Below are positions 25,835 through 35,218 of a DNA stretch of 64,000 nucleotides, piece after piece. This DNA comes from Nonomuraea sp. NEAU-A123 (GTDB lineage Bacteria; Actinomycetota; Actinomycetes; Streptosporangiales; Streptosporangiaceae): NCBI RefSeq assembly GCF_018603905.1, contig NZ_JAHFZZ010000020.1, positions 1 through 64,000 of the forward strand, read 5' to 3'. The notes below the pieces were generated by a model, which saw nothing but the letters and a program-made list of their open reading frames with translations, did not search any database and was not told the origin of the DNA. The position numbers and the translations under genes are program-made. The first letter of the stretch is position 1. Every line of letters starts with the position of its first letter.

Positions 25835-25873
25835 CACCAGTGCCGCCGGGCGTCTCGCCCGGCGGCACTGGTG
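25835..25873. terminator. Perfect 18-bp hairpin between convergent operons
   Basis: Arms at 25835-25852 and 25856-25873 pair perfectly around a 3-nt loop. It lies 47 bases after the ATPase stop and 10 bases before the cvnD2 stop, so it can serve as a bidirectional terminator for the two converging operons. Confidence 0.9.
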
Positions 25874-25882
25874 AAGAGGAAG

Positions 25883-26461
25883 TCAGGCCGGCGTGTGGGA
25901 GTGGCGGGTCAGGGCGTGCTCGACCAGCGTGATCAGAGTGCCCTTCACCGAGTCCCGGACTCTGGCGTCGAGGCGGACGATCGGGGTGTGCGGGTTGAGC
26001 GACAGCGCCTCCCGGATCTCCTCCTCCTGGTGCTGGAAGCTCCCGTCCCAGCCGTTGATGCCGATGACGAAGGGCAGTTTGGCCTCTTCGAAGTAGTCGA
26101 TGGCCGGGAAGCTGTCGGCCAGCCGCCGCGTGTCCACCAGCACCACGGCGCCGATCGCACCCCTGACGAGGTCGTCCCACATGAACCAGAACCGGTGCTG
26201 TCCGGGCGTGCCGAACAGGTAGAGGATCAGGTCACGGTCGAGCGAGACCCGGCCGAAGTCCATCGCGACGGTCGTGGTCGTCTTGTTGGGCGTGAGAGAG
26301 ACGTCGTCGACACCCGCCGACGCGTCCGTCATCACCGCCTCCGTGGTGAGCGGCAGGATCTCCGAGACCGCACCCACGAACGTCGTCTTGCCCACGCCGA
26401 AGCCGCCGGCCACGACGATCTTCGTCGAGGTTAGGCCGGGGCTAGAGCCTGCGAAGTCCAC
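25883..26461 (-). CDS. cvnD: Conservon 2 GTPase (CvnD)
   Basis: This 192-residue small GTPase has P-loop GGFGVGKT at 19-26, GTPGQ in switch II and NGWD for base recognition (GINGWDG), nearly identical to the conservon 1 protein through the first 130 residues. The largest differences are in the segment after VAMDFG's preceding loop (VSLTPNKT) and in the C-terminal 15 residues. GTG start, overlapping cvnC2 by 20 bases. Confidence 0.94.
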   Translation of the reverse strand: MDFAGSSPGLTSTKIVVAGGFGVGKTTFVGAVSEILPLTTEAVMTDASAGVDDVSLTPNKTTTTVAMDFGRVSLDRDLILYLFGTPGQHRFWFMWDDLVRGAIGAVVLVDTRRLADSFPAIDYFEEAKLPFVIGINGWDGSFQHQEEEIREALSLNPHTPIVRLDARVRDSVKGTLITLVEHALTRHSHTPA

Positions 26462-26846
26462 TGAGCACCCTTTCGAGCAAGTTGAGGTCCGGCTTTCCCG
26501 CGTCCAGCGCAGGCTGGTGCACGCGGATCAGGCCCTCCGACGCCATGTCGGCGATCAGCACCCGGACTACCCCAAGAGGCTGCCGTAAAAGGGCGGAGAT
26601 CTCGGCAACCGACCTGACGTTCCGGGTGAGCTGAATGATCGCCTGATACTCCGGACTTAGAAGTGAAATGTCTTGATATTCCGAGGTCACGGAGGACACG
26701 AGCGCCTCCATGGCAAACTTCATCCGCGGGGCCGTACGGCCCCCTGTTACGGCATAGGGCCGTACAAGGGAACTCGGCTTCTGCGGACGGGGAGCCGACG
26801 GATGCGGCGGAGTGCTATCACCAGCCCAACCCTGACCTGACACCAT
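26442..26846 (-). CDS. cvnC: Conservon 2 DUF742 protein (CvnC)
   Basis: This 134-residue DUF742 protein starts at ATG with AGGAGAAG upstream. It has a Pro/Ser-rich N-terminus, RPYAVTGGRTAP, and the winged-helix-like VRSVAEISALLRQPLGVVRVLIADM ending in SGLRRL. Its last codons are also the first codons of cvnD2 in another frame. Confidence 0.93.
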   Translation of the reverse strand: MVSGQGWAGDSTPPHPSAPRPQKPSSLVRPYAVTGGRTAPRMKFAMEALVSSVTSEYQDISLLSPEYQAIIQLTRNVRSVAEISALLRQPLGVVRVLIADMASEGLIRVHQPALDAGKPDLNLLERVLSGLRRL

Positions 26847-26868
26847 GTTCTTCTCCTGTCACCGTCCG

Positions 26869-27291
26869 CTAGCGCGGGCGGGACGCCTGCAGCTCGGCGC
26901 GTACGGCCGGGGTGAGCACCTGGCCCGCCCGCTCTACGAGCAGCGTCATCTGGTACGCGACCAGGCCCATGTCACAATCGGGCGCGGCGAGCACAGCGAG
27001 GCAGGAGCCATCGCTGATTGACATGATCATCAGAAGTCCGCGCTGCATCTCGATGACGGTCTGGGTGACCATACCGCCTTCGAACACACGAGCCGCGCCT
27101 TGCGTCAGGCTGATCACACCCGAGGCGACCGCTGCCAACTGGTCGGCCCTGTCCTTGGGAAACCCCTCGGAGAAAGCCAACGGCAACCCGTCAGACGACA
27201 CCACGACGGTGTGCGCGACACCGGGCACGTTGTTGACGAAATCGGTGATCAGCCAGCTGATGCCACGCGCTCCCTGGCTCAGTTCTCTCAT
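26869..27291 (-). CDS. cvnB: Conservon 2 roadblock/LC7 protein (CvnB)
   Basis: This 140-residue roadblock protein is collinear with CvnB1 and CvnB3 (ISWLITDFVNNVPGVAHTVVVSSDGLPLA; SCLAVLAAPDCDMGLVAYQMTLLVERAG). The ATG overlaps the cvnA2 stop by 4 bases with GAGGAGGAG before it. It is the likely dimeric partner of CvnD2. Confidence 0.94.
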   Translation of the reverse strand: MRELSQGARGISWLITDFVNNVPGVAHTVVVSSDGLPLAFSEGFPKDRADQLAAVASGVISLTQGAARVFEGGMVTQTVIEMQRGLLMIMSISDGSCLAVLAAPDCDMGLVAYQMTLLVERAGQVLTPAVRAELQASRPR

Positions 27292-30200
27292 TGCTCCTCC
27301 TCATTGTCATCTCCGCGGGTGAACGCGCGGCCTTGCCGAACCCCCTGCTGGAAGCTGGACAGCCGGCTCCGCAGACGATCGGGAGAGATCTGCGGCGCCG
27401 GTGACGTCGGCTGCGGTTCCGCCAGGCTGGCCGTACCGGGCACCAGGTTGGCCTTCGGCACGCGCCGCGGCAGGCCGGAAGCCGTCGTACCGCCCTTGGC
27501 CGGCTCGGCGGCGGCCTGCGCGGCCTGCCAGCCGGTGTCGGCGGGCGAGGACCACGAGGCGCTCACGCCGGACCCGCCCGGCACGCGTTGCGGCAGCGCC
27601 GGCTTGTCCGTCGTCCCGGCGGACGCGGCGGCCGGCGTCGCCGCCGGCGGTGGCGCGGCGGCCGGTGGCACAAGGGGCTGGGCATAGGGCTGCGCGTACT
27701 GCTGGGCGGGCGGCTGCGCGAAGGGCTGGGCCGCGTGCGGCGTGGTGAGCGGGCCGGCGGGCGGCACGGCCGGTATCCCGCCGATCTGGGTCTCCTCCTG
27801 CGCGGAGGATTCGAAGCCCTGCTCCTGGTACGGCTTGGCCTGCTCGGGCTCCGGCCGGCGGAACCAGTCGGAGCCGACCGACGAGAAGATCGGCAGGAAG
27901 TCGTCGCTCGGCGTGTTGCGCACCGCCGGGAGCGGGCCGGTCAGATCCTTCGAGGAGTACTCGCCGGGACCGAACGGGTTGAACGCGCCGCGACCGTTGT
28001 GCGTGAACGGCTCGACGGGCGGGATCGGCGAGTCGGCGAACGACGGCCAGCGGTGCTCCTCGAACCCGAAGCCCGGCTGCGAGTCGCCACCGTAGGGCGC
28101 CTTGGGGTGCTCGACGAACGGCGACCTGGGCGGCTGCTCCTCGATCGAGGCGTAGGGCGGCCAGTTCGTCTCCTGCACCGGCGGGGGCGGCTCCGTGGCG
28201 AAGGACGGCCAGCGGGGCTCGTCCTGCGCGGGCGGCGGCGGTTCTGTGGCGAAGGAGGGCCAGCGCTGGTCCTGCGCGGCGGCCGGGGGCGCCTCGTCGG
28301 CGAACGACGGCCAGCGCTGGTCCTGCGCGGCGGCCGGGGGCGGGTCGTCGGCGAAGGACGGCCAGCGCTGCTCGTCGGGCTGCTGCTGCCGCGGCGGCTG
28401 CTCCTCGCCGAACGGCGGCCATTGGCCGCCGCCACCCGGCAGAGGCAGCGAGCCCGGCCACTGCGTGTCGACCGGCGCGTTGCCCGACGTGCGGATGTCG
28501 GGGGTGTCGGTCCTCGGCCCGCCGTAGACGCCCGAGCCGTTCGTCGAGGACGGCTCGATCATGCTCGGGTCGAAGGTGGTGAAGGCTTCGTACTGGCCGC
28601 GCTGCTGAGGCACCGCGCCCTGGGGGCCGGCGATGAGCATGTCGGGCAGCATGACGAGCGCGGCGAGGCCGCCCGCGTCCTTCATCCCGAGCTGGACCCT
28701 GATGCCGTGGCGCAGCGCCAGGCGGCCGACCACGAACAGGCCCATGCGCCGCGAGACGGCCACGTCCACGACCGGCGGGTTGGCCAGCCGCCAGTTGGCC
28801 TCGGCCAGCTCGTCGGCCGACATGCCGATGCCCAGGTCGTTGATCGTCACCTGGATCCCGCCCTCGATGGGCGTGCTGGTGACCTGGACCTTGCTCTCGC
28901 GCGGGGAGAAGGAGATGGCGTTCTCGATCAGCTCGGCGAGCAGGTGCACGGCGTCGGTGACGGCCGGGCCGGCGATCTCGATGCCGGACGGGATCTGGAT
29001 CTGGACCCGCTCGTAGTTCTCGACCTCGGACAGCGAGGCGCGGGCGATGTCGACCAGCGGCACCGGCTCGCTCCACTTGCGGGCGGCCTCCTGGCCGGCG
29101 AGGACCAGGAGGTTCTCGCTGTTGCGGCGCATGCGGGTGGCCAGGTGGTCCAGCCGGAACAGGTTCGCCAGCCGGTTCTCGTCCTCCTCGCCCTGCTCCA
29201 GTCCCTCGATGAGCTGAAGCTGCCGCTCGACGAGCGTCTGGCTGCGCCGGGAGAGGTTGACGAACATCGAGTTGACGTTGGCACGCAGCTTGGCCTCGTC
29301 GCCGGCCAGCCTGATCGCCTCGCGGTGGACCTCGTCGAAGGCCCGGGCCACTTCCCCGATCTCGTCGCGGGTGTTGACGCCGACGGAGGGCACGTCGGGC
29401 ACCTCCGCGCTGTCGCCGGACTCGCGCAGCAGGCGGACGGTCTCGGGCAGCCGGGTGGTGGCCACCTGGAGCGCCTCGGCACGCAGCCGGCGCAGCGGGC
29501 GGACCAGCGAACCGGCCACCCGGGTGGTGATCACCAGGACGAGGAGCAGCAGGACCAGGATGGTCGCGCCGGAGATGATGGCGCTGCGCTGCTCGGTGTC
29601 GCTCAGTTCGCGGGTGGTGGCCACGATCCTGGTGGCCAGGCCGTCCTCGACCTTGCGCATGGCGTTGGCGGCCAGCGTGGTGCTCTCGTACCAGAGCTGG
29701 ATGTCACGGCGAGTGGTGATGTCCAGGTCCTTGATGGTCTGGAACTCTCGCAACTGGGCCAGGGCGCGCTGACGCATCGCGTCCGCGCGGTCGATCTGCT
29801 GGCCTCGTACGCTCTTCCGGTACGCCGTGAGATCGGCGGCGGTGGCTTCCGTCTCGAAGGTGGTCTGCACGGCCTGCTGGTTGTTCCAGGAACCGAGGAA
29901 GTCGGAGAGGTCGTCGTAGTCGAGCCGCCGCTCGACCAGCGCCACGATGAGGATGCCCTGCTGGCGCGAGACCTCCTCCTTGGTCCGGTCGAGGGCGGTC
30001 AGCGCGGCCACGTCGCCCTGCAGGCGGTCGTCGCTGATGCCGTCTCCCAGGTCGCCCTGGAGGTTCTCGAGCACGTCGATCATGGAGGAGTAGGTGCGGA
30101 GCGCGGCTCGGGGCGGCACACTCGCCTCACCCGCGATCGACTTGCGCAGGCCGTCGAGACCGGTGAGCCACCGGCGGATCTCCAAGACCTCGTCGTTGAC

Positions 30201-30590
30201 GCGAGTGGTGTAGGTGGCGTCGATGGCCGTGGTGCCGGCGAGCACCCGCTGCTTGGCGGCATCGGACGCCTGGCGCTGTGCCTTGAGCTGACTCAGCCGG
30301 CTGGGACGCCGGCGGTCGGCCATGTACCACGCGGTGAGCGTGCGTTCCTTGGCGAGCTCATGCGACAGTGCGCCGACGCGCTGGACCAGCTCGGCGACCG
30401 TGGTCAGCCGGCGGTACTCGGCGCTGGTGCCGATGGCGTTCGCCAGCTGGACCCCGGCGAGCAGCACACCCACGATGGTGGGGATGAGGATCAGCGCCAC
30501 CAGCCTGGAGCGCACGCGCCAGTTCGCCAGCCGGAACCGTCCGCCTGTGTGCTCCCCGGACCTGGTGTGCCTGGGGTTATCCGTCCTCAC
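27288..30590 (-). CDS. cvnA: Conservon 2 sensor histidine kinase (CvnA) with a long repeat-bearing tail
   Basis: The GTG at 30590 follows GAGAGGTTG as in cvnA1, giving 1100 residues. The layout is basic N-terminus, helix 1, extracellular NIT-type helical domain, helix 2, HAMP, LDHLATRMRR (near residue 482), and HATPase with ELIENA and NDLGIGM. The disordered tail is the longest of the four at about 450 residues. It contains four 17-residue repeats beginning RWPSFA plus looser WPSFA copies, and then the motifs shared by all four tails (DFLPIFSSVGSDWF, GLPRRVPKANLVPG, RSRLSSFQQGVRQGRA). A long antisense open frame across this gene is a GC shadow. Confidence 0.92.
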   Translation of the reverse strand: MRTDNPRHTRSGEHTGGRFRLANWRVRSRLVALILIPTIVGVLLAGVQLANAIGTSAEYRRLTTVAELVQRVGALSHELAKERTLTAWYMADRRRPSRLSQLKAQRQASDAAKQRVLAGTTAIDATYTTRVNDEVLEIRRWLTGLDGLRKSIAGEASVPPRAALRTYSSMIDVLENLQGDLGDGISDDRLQGDVAALTALDRTKEEVSRQQGILIVALVERRLDYDDLSDFLGSWNNQQAVQTTFETEATAADLTAYRKSVRGQQIDRADAMRQRALAQLREFQTIKDLDITTRRDIQLWYESTTLAANAMRKVEDGLATRIVATTRELSDTEQRSAIISGATILVLLLLVLVITTRVAGSLVRPLRRLRAEALQVATTRLPETVRLLRESGDSAEVPDVPSVGVNTRDEIGEVARAFDEVHREAIRLAGDEAKLRANVNSMFVNLSRRSQTLVERQLQLIEGLEQGEEDENRLANLFRLDHLATRMRRNSENLLVLAGQEAARKWSEPVPLVDIARASLSEVENYERVQIQIPSGIEIAGPAVTDAVHLLAELIENAISFSPRESKVQVTSTPIEGGIQVTINDLGIGMSADELAEANWRLANPPVVDVAVSRRMGLFVVGRLALRHGIRVQLGMKDAGGLAALVMLPDMLIAGPQGAVPQQRGQYEAFTTFDPSMIEPSSTNGSGVYGGPRTDTPDIRTSGNAPVDTQWPGSLPLPGGGGQWPPFGEEQPPRQQQPDEQRWPSFADDPPPAAAQDQRWPSFADEAPPAAAQDQRWPSFATEPPPPAQDEPRWPSFATEPPPPVQETNWPPYASIEEQPPRSPFVEHPKAPYGGDSQPGFGFEEHRWPSFADSPIPPVEPFTHNGRGAFNPFGPGEYSSKDLTGPLPAVRNTPSDDFLPIFSSVGSDWFRRPEPEQAKPYQEQGFESSAQEETQIGGIPAVPPAGPLTTPHAAQPFAQPPAQQYAQPYAQPLVPPAAAPPPAATPAAASAGTTDKPALPQRVPGGSGVSASWSSPADTGWQAAQAAAEPAKGGTTASGLPRRVPKANLVPGTASLAEPQPTSPAPQISPDRLRSRLSSFQQGVRQGRAFTRGDDNEEEQ
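28150..28370. repeat. 51-bp tandem repeat in the cvnA2 tail
   Basis: About four units of 51 bp encode RWPSFADDPPPAAAQDQ, RWPSFADEAPPAAAQDQ, RWPSFATEPPPPAQDEP and a last diverged unit. The two central units are nearly identical in DNA, which suggests recent duplication. The flanking single WPSFA copies are more diverged. Confidence 0.85.
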
Positions 30591-30667
30591 TGACTCTCGC
30601 AACCTCTCGCCGTTACGTGCTCGAAAATCTGACACGCTTGGGGCGCATGGGATTTCTGCGGGCTGGG

Positions 30668-30709
30668 TAATTGGAACACAACCCGTACCAGATCGGCCAA
30701 CCGAACATA
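30668..30709 (-). promoter_or_regulatory. Conserved cvnA upstream motif, copy 2
   Basis: On the minus strand: TATGTTCGG, TTGGCCGATC, 10 variable bases, TGTGTTCCAATTA. It lies about 78-119 bases before the cvnA2 GTG. It matches copy 3 at nearly every position outside the 10-base spacer, so it is probably a shared promoter or operator. Confidence 0.65.
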
Positions 30710-30764
30710 TCCCATCAAATGCGACCAAACGTGCCTTCGAGGTCGCATTTCGCCGTACGTGTTT

Positions 30765-32162
30765 TCAGGCGGGCCGGAAGGAGTCTCGCTCTACCGGCGC
30801 CGCGTGCTTGACCATCAGGTGACGGGTCACCGAGTACTCCTGCACCGCCTCCTGGCTCATGTCCTTGCCGAAACCACTGCCCTTGACCCCACCGTGCGGG
30901 GCCTCGCTGGCTATCGGCAGATGATCATTGATCCAGGTCACACCCACGTCGAGGCGGTGCGAGACCCGCATCGCCCTGGCCACGTCCCGAGACCACACGG
31001 ACGAGGCCAGGCCATAACGCGTGTCGTTGGCCAGCATGACGGCCTCGTCCTCGGTGTCGAACGGCAGGACCACGAGGACGGGGCCGAAAAGTTCCCCTTG
31101 GACGATATCGCTGTTCTGTGACACTTCGTTAACAAGTGTGGGTAGGTAATACGAACCGGGCCCTTCGACCGGGGTTCCCCCCTGTACGACGCGCCCGCCG
31201 GAGCCGGAGACGAAGCCGTGCACCCGGTCGCGGTGCGCCGCCGAGATCAGCGGGCCGACGTCGGTGGCGGGGTCCCACGGGTCGCCCACGGTGATGCCGG
31301 CGAGCGTCTCCCTGATGGCCTCCACCGTGTCGTCGTACACCTGCCGGGCCACGTAGACGCGGGTGGCGGCGGTGCAGTCCTGACCGGTGTTGTAGGTGGC
31401 GCCCATGGCCACCCCGCGGGCCGTCTCCTCCAGGTCGGCGTCCTCGAAGACCAGCGCGGGCGCCTTTCCGCCGAGCTCCAGGTGCACCCGCTTGAGCGTC
31501 TTGGCCGCGCCGGTCATGACGGCCCGGCCGGTCTCCGTCGATCCGGTGACGCTGACCATGTCCACACCCGGATCGGTGACCAGCGCCTCGCCGACCTCGG
31601 CGCCGCCGGTGACCACCCGTACCAGGCCGGCCGGCGCGCCTGCCTGGGCGAACAGCTCGGCCAGGCGCAGCGTGCTGCGCGGCGTCTGCGGGGCCGGCTT
31701 GATGACCACCGCGTTGCCCGCGGCGACGGCCGGGCCGAGCTTCCACACGGCCATCACGAACGGGAAGTTCCACGGCGCGATCGAGCCCACCACGCCGAGC
31801 GGGCGGCGCAGCATGACCGAGGTGTAGCCGCGGCTGAACACCCCGGCGCCCGACCCTTCGAGCGAACGGGCGGCCCCGGCGAAGAAGCGCAGGTTGTCGG
31901 CCGCGAACGGCAGCTCGCCGTCCCTGAAGACCGCCGCGGGCTTGCCCGTCTCCTCGACCTCCAGCCGGGTCAGCTCCTCGGCGTCGGCCTCGACCAGGTC
32001 GGCCAGCCGCAGCAGCACCCGCGCACGCTCGCCCGGGGTGGCCTGTGACCACTCCTCGAAGGCGGCGCGCGCCGTCCCCACCGCCCCCGCCACGTCTTCC
32101 ACCGGGGTGTCGGGGACCATGTCGCAGACGAGCCCGGTCGCCGGGTTGATCAGCTCACGCAT
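30765..32162 (-). CDS. Aldehyde dehydrogenase, aminobutyraldehyde/betaine-aldehyde type
   Basis: This NAD(P)-dependent aldehyde dehydrogenase of 465 residues has APWNFP (130-134), the VHLELGGKAP catalytic Glu (E229) and GQDCTA catalytic Cys (C263), plus ELFGPV and GGVKGSGFGKDMS near the end. The last features and its place beside a polyamine-type importer fit gamma-aminobutyraldehyde dehydrogenase of putrescine catabolism. Substrate assignment is inference. The ATG lies inside the 3' end of the upstream glycosyltransferase gene (8-base overlap), so the two are translationally coupled. Confidence 0.88.
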   Translation of the reverse strand: MRELINPATGLVCDMVPDTPVEDVAGAVGTARAAFEEWSQATPGERARVLLRLADLVEADAEELTRLEVEETGKPAAVFRDGELPFAADNLRFFAGAARSLEGSGAGVFSRGYTSVMLRRPLGVVGSIAPWNFPFVMAVWKLGPAVAAGNAVVIKPAPQTPRSTLRLAELFAQAGAPAGLVRVVTGGAEVGEALVTDPGVDMVSVTGSTETGRAVMTGAAKTLKRVHLELGGKAPALVFEDADLEETARGVAMGATYNTGQDCTAATRVYVARQVYDDTVEAIRETLAGITVGDPWDPATDVGPLISAAHRDRVHGFVSGSGGRVVQGGTPVEGPGSYYLPTLVNEVSQNSDIVQGELFGPVLVVLPFDTEDEAVMLANDTRYGLASSVWSRDVARAMRVSHRLDVGVTWINDHLPIASEAPHGGVKGSGFGKDMSQEAVQEYSVTRHLMVKHAAPVERDSFRPA

Positions 32163-33438
32163 CGGACTTCAGGCCCAGGTTCTCGATCAGGTCGGCGGCC
32201 TTGCGCAGACCGTCGCGACCGCGGATCTCCTCGCCCGCGGCGGCCAGCCGGGCGCGCAGCTCCGCGTCGCCGAGCAGGCGGTCGAGCGCGCCCGTCAGCT
32301 CCTCGTCGGTGAAGGCGTAGGTCGACAGCCGCACGCCGTAGCCGAGCTCGTCCACGCGCTGGGCGTTGTCGTACTGGTCCCAGAACAGCGGCAGCAGGAT
32401 CATCGGCTTGCCGAAGTGCAGCGCCTCGGTGGTGGTGTTGTTGCCGCCGTGCGTGATGACCAGGTCGCAGAGCGGGATGATCTTCGTCTGCGGCAGGAAC
32501 TCGGCGCCCCACATGTTGTCGGCCAGCTTGATCTCCTCGTGCAGCGGGCCCTTGGAGACGATGAACTGGTGCGGGGTGGTGGCCAGCACGTCGATCACCC
32601 GCTGCATCAGCTCCACGTCGGAGGAGCCGAGCGAGCCGAGCGAGAAGTAGACCAGCGCGCCGTCGTTGCGCTGGAAGGGCAGCTGGAAATTCTCGTCGGT
32701 CTCACGGACCGAGGAGTCGAGGCGGTGCCAGGTGGGGCCGAGCGGCCGGGCGTCGGTGTAGTCGAGGATCTCCGGGAAGACGTAGAGGTTCAGGTCGCCC
32801 TCGTGGATGAAGTCGAGGTCGGGCAGCGGTTCGGTGCCCTGCTCGACGCACCACGCGTTGAAGGCGCTCCAGACCTCGCGGTGGGTGCGGTCGTACTCGG
32901 CGCGGAAGGCGTCCCACTCCCCGCGGTGGTCGGCGGGCAGCCCCGAGAACACCGGGGCGACGTCGTCGCCGCGCACTTCCAGCGGGTTGCAGGACACGAT
33001 GCGGACGAACTTCTTGCCGGTCGTGAGCAGCGCCGGGAAGGTGATGACGTTGTCCTCGACGATGACGTCCGGCTGGACCCGCTCGATGATCGCCTTGAGC
33101 TGCGGCTCGCAGTACTTGACCCCGTCGATGAGCGAGTCCCAGATGGGCTTGGTCACCGTCTCGAGCTGCTCCTGCGTGCTCTTGCGGTACTCAGGGGCGG
33201 TCTCGCGGATGAAGTCCTTCCAGAACTGCCCCGCGTCCTGCTCCTCGGCCCCTTCGGCCGGCGGCGCCAGGTCGACCAGGTCCTCCTCGAAACCGAGCGC
33301 TTCGAGCTTGCCCTTCCACGACGCCTCGGCGGCGAAGACGACGCGGTGACCGCGGCGACGCAGGATGTCGCCGATGCCGATGCTGTTGTTCGTGGGCCCG
33401 TAGGCGCTTTCCGGCATGAACAGGATGGTTAGGGACAT
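32155..33438 (-). CDS. UGT/MGT-family glycosyltransferase (GT1 type)
   Basis: This is a 427-residue GT-B glycosyltransferase starting at ATG 33438 (MSLTILFMPES). The donor-binding C-terminal half has the GT1 signature (FLPQTKIIPLCDLVITHGGNNTTTEALHFG, then PLFWDQYDNAQRV). An N-terminal acceptor domain holds SIGIGDILRRRGHRVVFAAE. Relatives glucosylate macrolides, flavonoids and other small molecules. No biosynthetic genes are nearby; it is coupled to the aldehyde dehydrogenase and divergent from a TetR regulator. The acceptor is unknown. Confidence 0.88.
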   Translation of the reverse strand: MSLTILFMPESAYGPTNNSIGIGDILRRRGHRVVFAAEASWKGKLEALGFEEDLVDLAPPAEGAEEQDAGQFWKDFIRETAPEYRKSTQEQLETVTKPIWDSLIDGVKYCEPQLKAIIERVQPDVIVEDNVITFPALLTTGKKFVRIVSCNPLEVRGDDVAPVFSGLPADHRGEWDAFRAEYDRTHREVWSAFNAWCVEQGTEPLPDLDFIHEGDLNLYVFPEILDYTDARPLGPTWHRLDSSVRETDENFQLPFQRNDGALVYFSLGSLGSSDVELMQRVIDVLATTPHQFIVSKGPLHEEIKLADNMWGAEFLPQTKIIPLCDLVITHGGNNTTTEALHFGKPMILLPLFWDQYDNAQRVDELGYGVRLSTYAFTDEELTGALDRLLGDAELRARLAAAGEEIRGRDGLRKAADLIENLGLKSDA

Positions 33439-33462
33439 CGAGCACTCCGAGGTGACTATCAA

Positions 33463-33478
33463 TTGAAGGGGAATTCAA
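33463..33478. promoter_or_regulatory. Possible TetR operator between the glycosyltransferase and TetR genes
   Basis: TTGAA-GGGGAA-TTCAA is a short inverted repeat in the 113-base divergent gap, 25 bases before the glycosyltransferase start. The size and place suit a TetR-family operator, but the arms are only 5 bp. Confidence 0.4.
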
Positions 33479-33551
33479 ATACTCATCTAGCGGGGACGCC
33501 AACTTCAAGGCACTATGGTCACGGCTTCCTGAACGGCAGACAAACAAGGCG

Positions 33552-34175
33552 GTGATTGTGGCCCAGCGAAAGAGCCGCAGCGACCGGCGCATCGACCTGA
33601 TCGAGGCGGCCCGGCGGGCCATCATCCGTTACGGCATCGACCGCGTCCAGCTCTCGCATGTGGCCGAGGAGGCCGGGTTGACCTCCGGGGCCGTGCTCTA
33701 TCACTACCCCGACCTCAGCGAGCTGCTGGTCGAGGCGCAGCACGCCGGGATGGAGCGGTTCTACGAGCAGCGGCTGCGCCAGCTCATCGCGCTCACCGAC
33801 CCGGCGGAGAAGTTGGTCATGACGATCAGGTCGGGGCTGCCGACCGGTCCGCTGGATCCCGACGTCAGGCTGCTCAACGAGCTCGGCGGGGCCGCGGGGC
33901 GCAACAGGGTGTACGGCGTGCTGCTCACCTCCCTGTTCGACCGGCAGGTGTCGATGTACCAGTCGATCCTGGACACGGGGGCCGCGCTCGGGGTGTTCAA
34001 GCTCAGCTCCGACTCGCTGACGATCTCGCGCAACCTGGTGGCCCTGGAGGACGCCTACGGCTACCGGATCACCGCCCGGCACCCGGTGATCGACCCGCAG
34101 GCGGCGGCCGAGCTGATCCTCTCCTACGCGCGTACGGCGACGGGCCACGGGCTGGCTCATCGAGCCGTTCCCTGA
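33552..34175 (+). CDS. TetR/AcrR-family transcriptional regulator
   Basis: This 207-residue regulator has an N-terminal helix-turn-helix (IRYGIDRVQLSHVAEEAGLTSGAVLYHYPD) and an all-helical ligand domain of BetI-like type. It starts at GTG 33552 or the GTG two codons later. It is divergent from the glycosyltransferase-dehydrogenase pair and converges on potA, overlapping it by 19 bases. It probably controls the neighbouring polyamine genes; its ligand is unknown. Confidence 0.87.
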   Translation: MIVAQRKSRSDRRIDLIEAARRAIIRYGIDRVQLSHVAEEAGLTSGAVLYHYPDLSELLVEAQHAGMERFYEQRLRQLIALTDPAEKLVMTIRSGLPTGPLDPDVRLLNELGGAAGRNRVYGVLLTSLFDRQVSMYQSILDTGAALGVFKLSSDSLTISRNLVALEDAYGYRITARHPVIDPQAAAELILSYARTATGHGLAHRAVP

Positions 34176-35218
34176 CCCGCCGGGATGATGACGGCGTCGT
34201 CGTGGCGCCAGTGCAGCTTGACCTTGGCGCCCTGCTGCACGGCGCTGGCGCCCTGCACGGCCACCAGGACCGGCTTGAGGTGGCCGGGCAGGTCGACCGA
34301 GATGTGTGAGACGCCGCCGTAGAAGCTGACGTCGAGCACGGTGCCCTTGAGGCCGTGCGCGGCCGCCTCGTCACGCAGCTCGACCTTCTCCGGGCGGACG
34401 CCGAGGAGCGCTTTGGCGCCGGTCTCGAGCTCCTCCAGCGGGGTGCCGGGCAGCAGGCCGAAGTCGGTGCTCCTGAGGCCCTCCGCGCCGCCGGCCGTAC
34501 CCTCGAACAGGTTGTTGGCGCCGACGAAGTCGGCGACGAAGGGGGTGCGGGGCCGCTCGTAGAGCTCGACGGGCTCGTCCACCTGGCGCACGCCGCCCCG
34601 CTCGAAGACCGCGATGCGGTCGGCCAGCGACATGGCCTCCTCCTGGTCGTGGGTGACGACCACGAAGGTGATGCCGACCTCGTGCTGCAGCCGCTTGAGC
34701 TCCAGCTGCATGTCGGCGCGGACCTTCTTGTCGAGCGCGGAGAGCGGCTCGTCGAGCAGGAGCAGGCGCGGGCGCTTGACGATGGACCGGGCCAGCGCGA
34801 CGCGCTGGCGCTGGCCGCCGGAGAGCTGGGCGGGCTTGCGCGCGCCGAGCTCCGACAGGCCGACGGTGTCCAGCACCTCGGCGACGCGCTGCTTGATCTC
34901 CTGGCGCGGCAGCTTCTCGCGCTCCAGTCCGTAGGCCACGTTCTTGGCGACGGTCATGTGCGGGAACAGCGCGTACGACTGGAACATCAGGCTGATCGGC
35001 CGCCGGTTCGGCTGCTTGGCGAGCAGGTCCTCACCGTCGAGCGTCACCGTGCCGCCGTCGGGCGTCTCGAACCCGGCCAGGATGCGCAGCAGCGTGGTCT
35101 TTCCACAGCCGGAGGGCCCCAGCAAAGCGAAGAACTCGCCCTGGCGGATCTCCAAGGAGACCCCGTCGAGCGCGGTGACATCACCGAACCGCCTGGTGAT
35201 CCGGTCAATCTGTAGCAC
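34157..35218 (-). CDS. potA: Polyamine-type ABC importer ATPase (PotA-like)
   Basis: This 353-residue ATPase has Walker A GPSGCGKTT at 34-42, Q-loop SLMFQSYALFPHM, signature LSGGQRQR, Walker B LLLLDEPLSALD, and a C-terminal TOBE domain (LLGVRPEKVELRDE...). This length and TOBE layout fit the PotA/spermidine-putrescine class. The start is GTG 35218, overlapping the permease gene upstream by 14 bases. Confidence 0.93.
   Translation of the reverse strand: MLQIDRITRRFGDVTALDGVSLEIRQGEFFALLGPSGCGKTTLLRILAGFETPDGGTVTLDGEDLLAKQPNRRPISLMFQSYALFPHMTVAKNVAYGLEREKLPRQEIKQRVAEVLDTVGLSELGARKPAQLSGGQRQRVALARSIVKRPRLLLLDEPLSALDKKVRADMQLELKRLQHEVGITFVVVTHDQEEAMSLADRIAVFERGGVRQVDEPVELYERPRTPFVADFVGANNLFEGTAGGAEGLRSTDFGLLPGTPLEELETGAKALLGVRPEKVELRDEAAAHGLKGTVLDVSFYGGVSHISVDLPGHLKPVLVAVQGASAVQQGAKVKLHWRHDDAVIIPAGQGTAR

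Noticed and set aside
27588..30593. 1001-codon open frame antisense to cvnA2, and similar long antisense frames opposite cvnA1, cvnA3, cvnA4 and ffh
   Set aside because: They are low-complexity Arg/Gly/Leu/Asp-rich shadows caused by strong third-position GC bias in the real genes.
33191..34160. Minus-strand frames opposite the TetR gene at 33552-34175
   Set aside because: The plus-strand frame has a clear helix-turn-helix and TetR-family length. The opposite frames do not resemble any protein.
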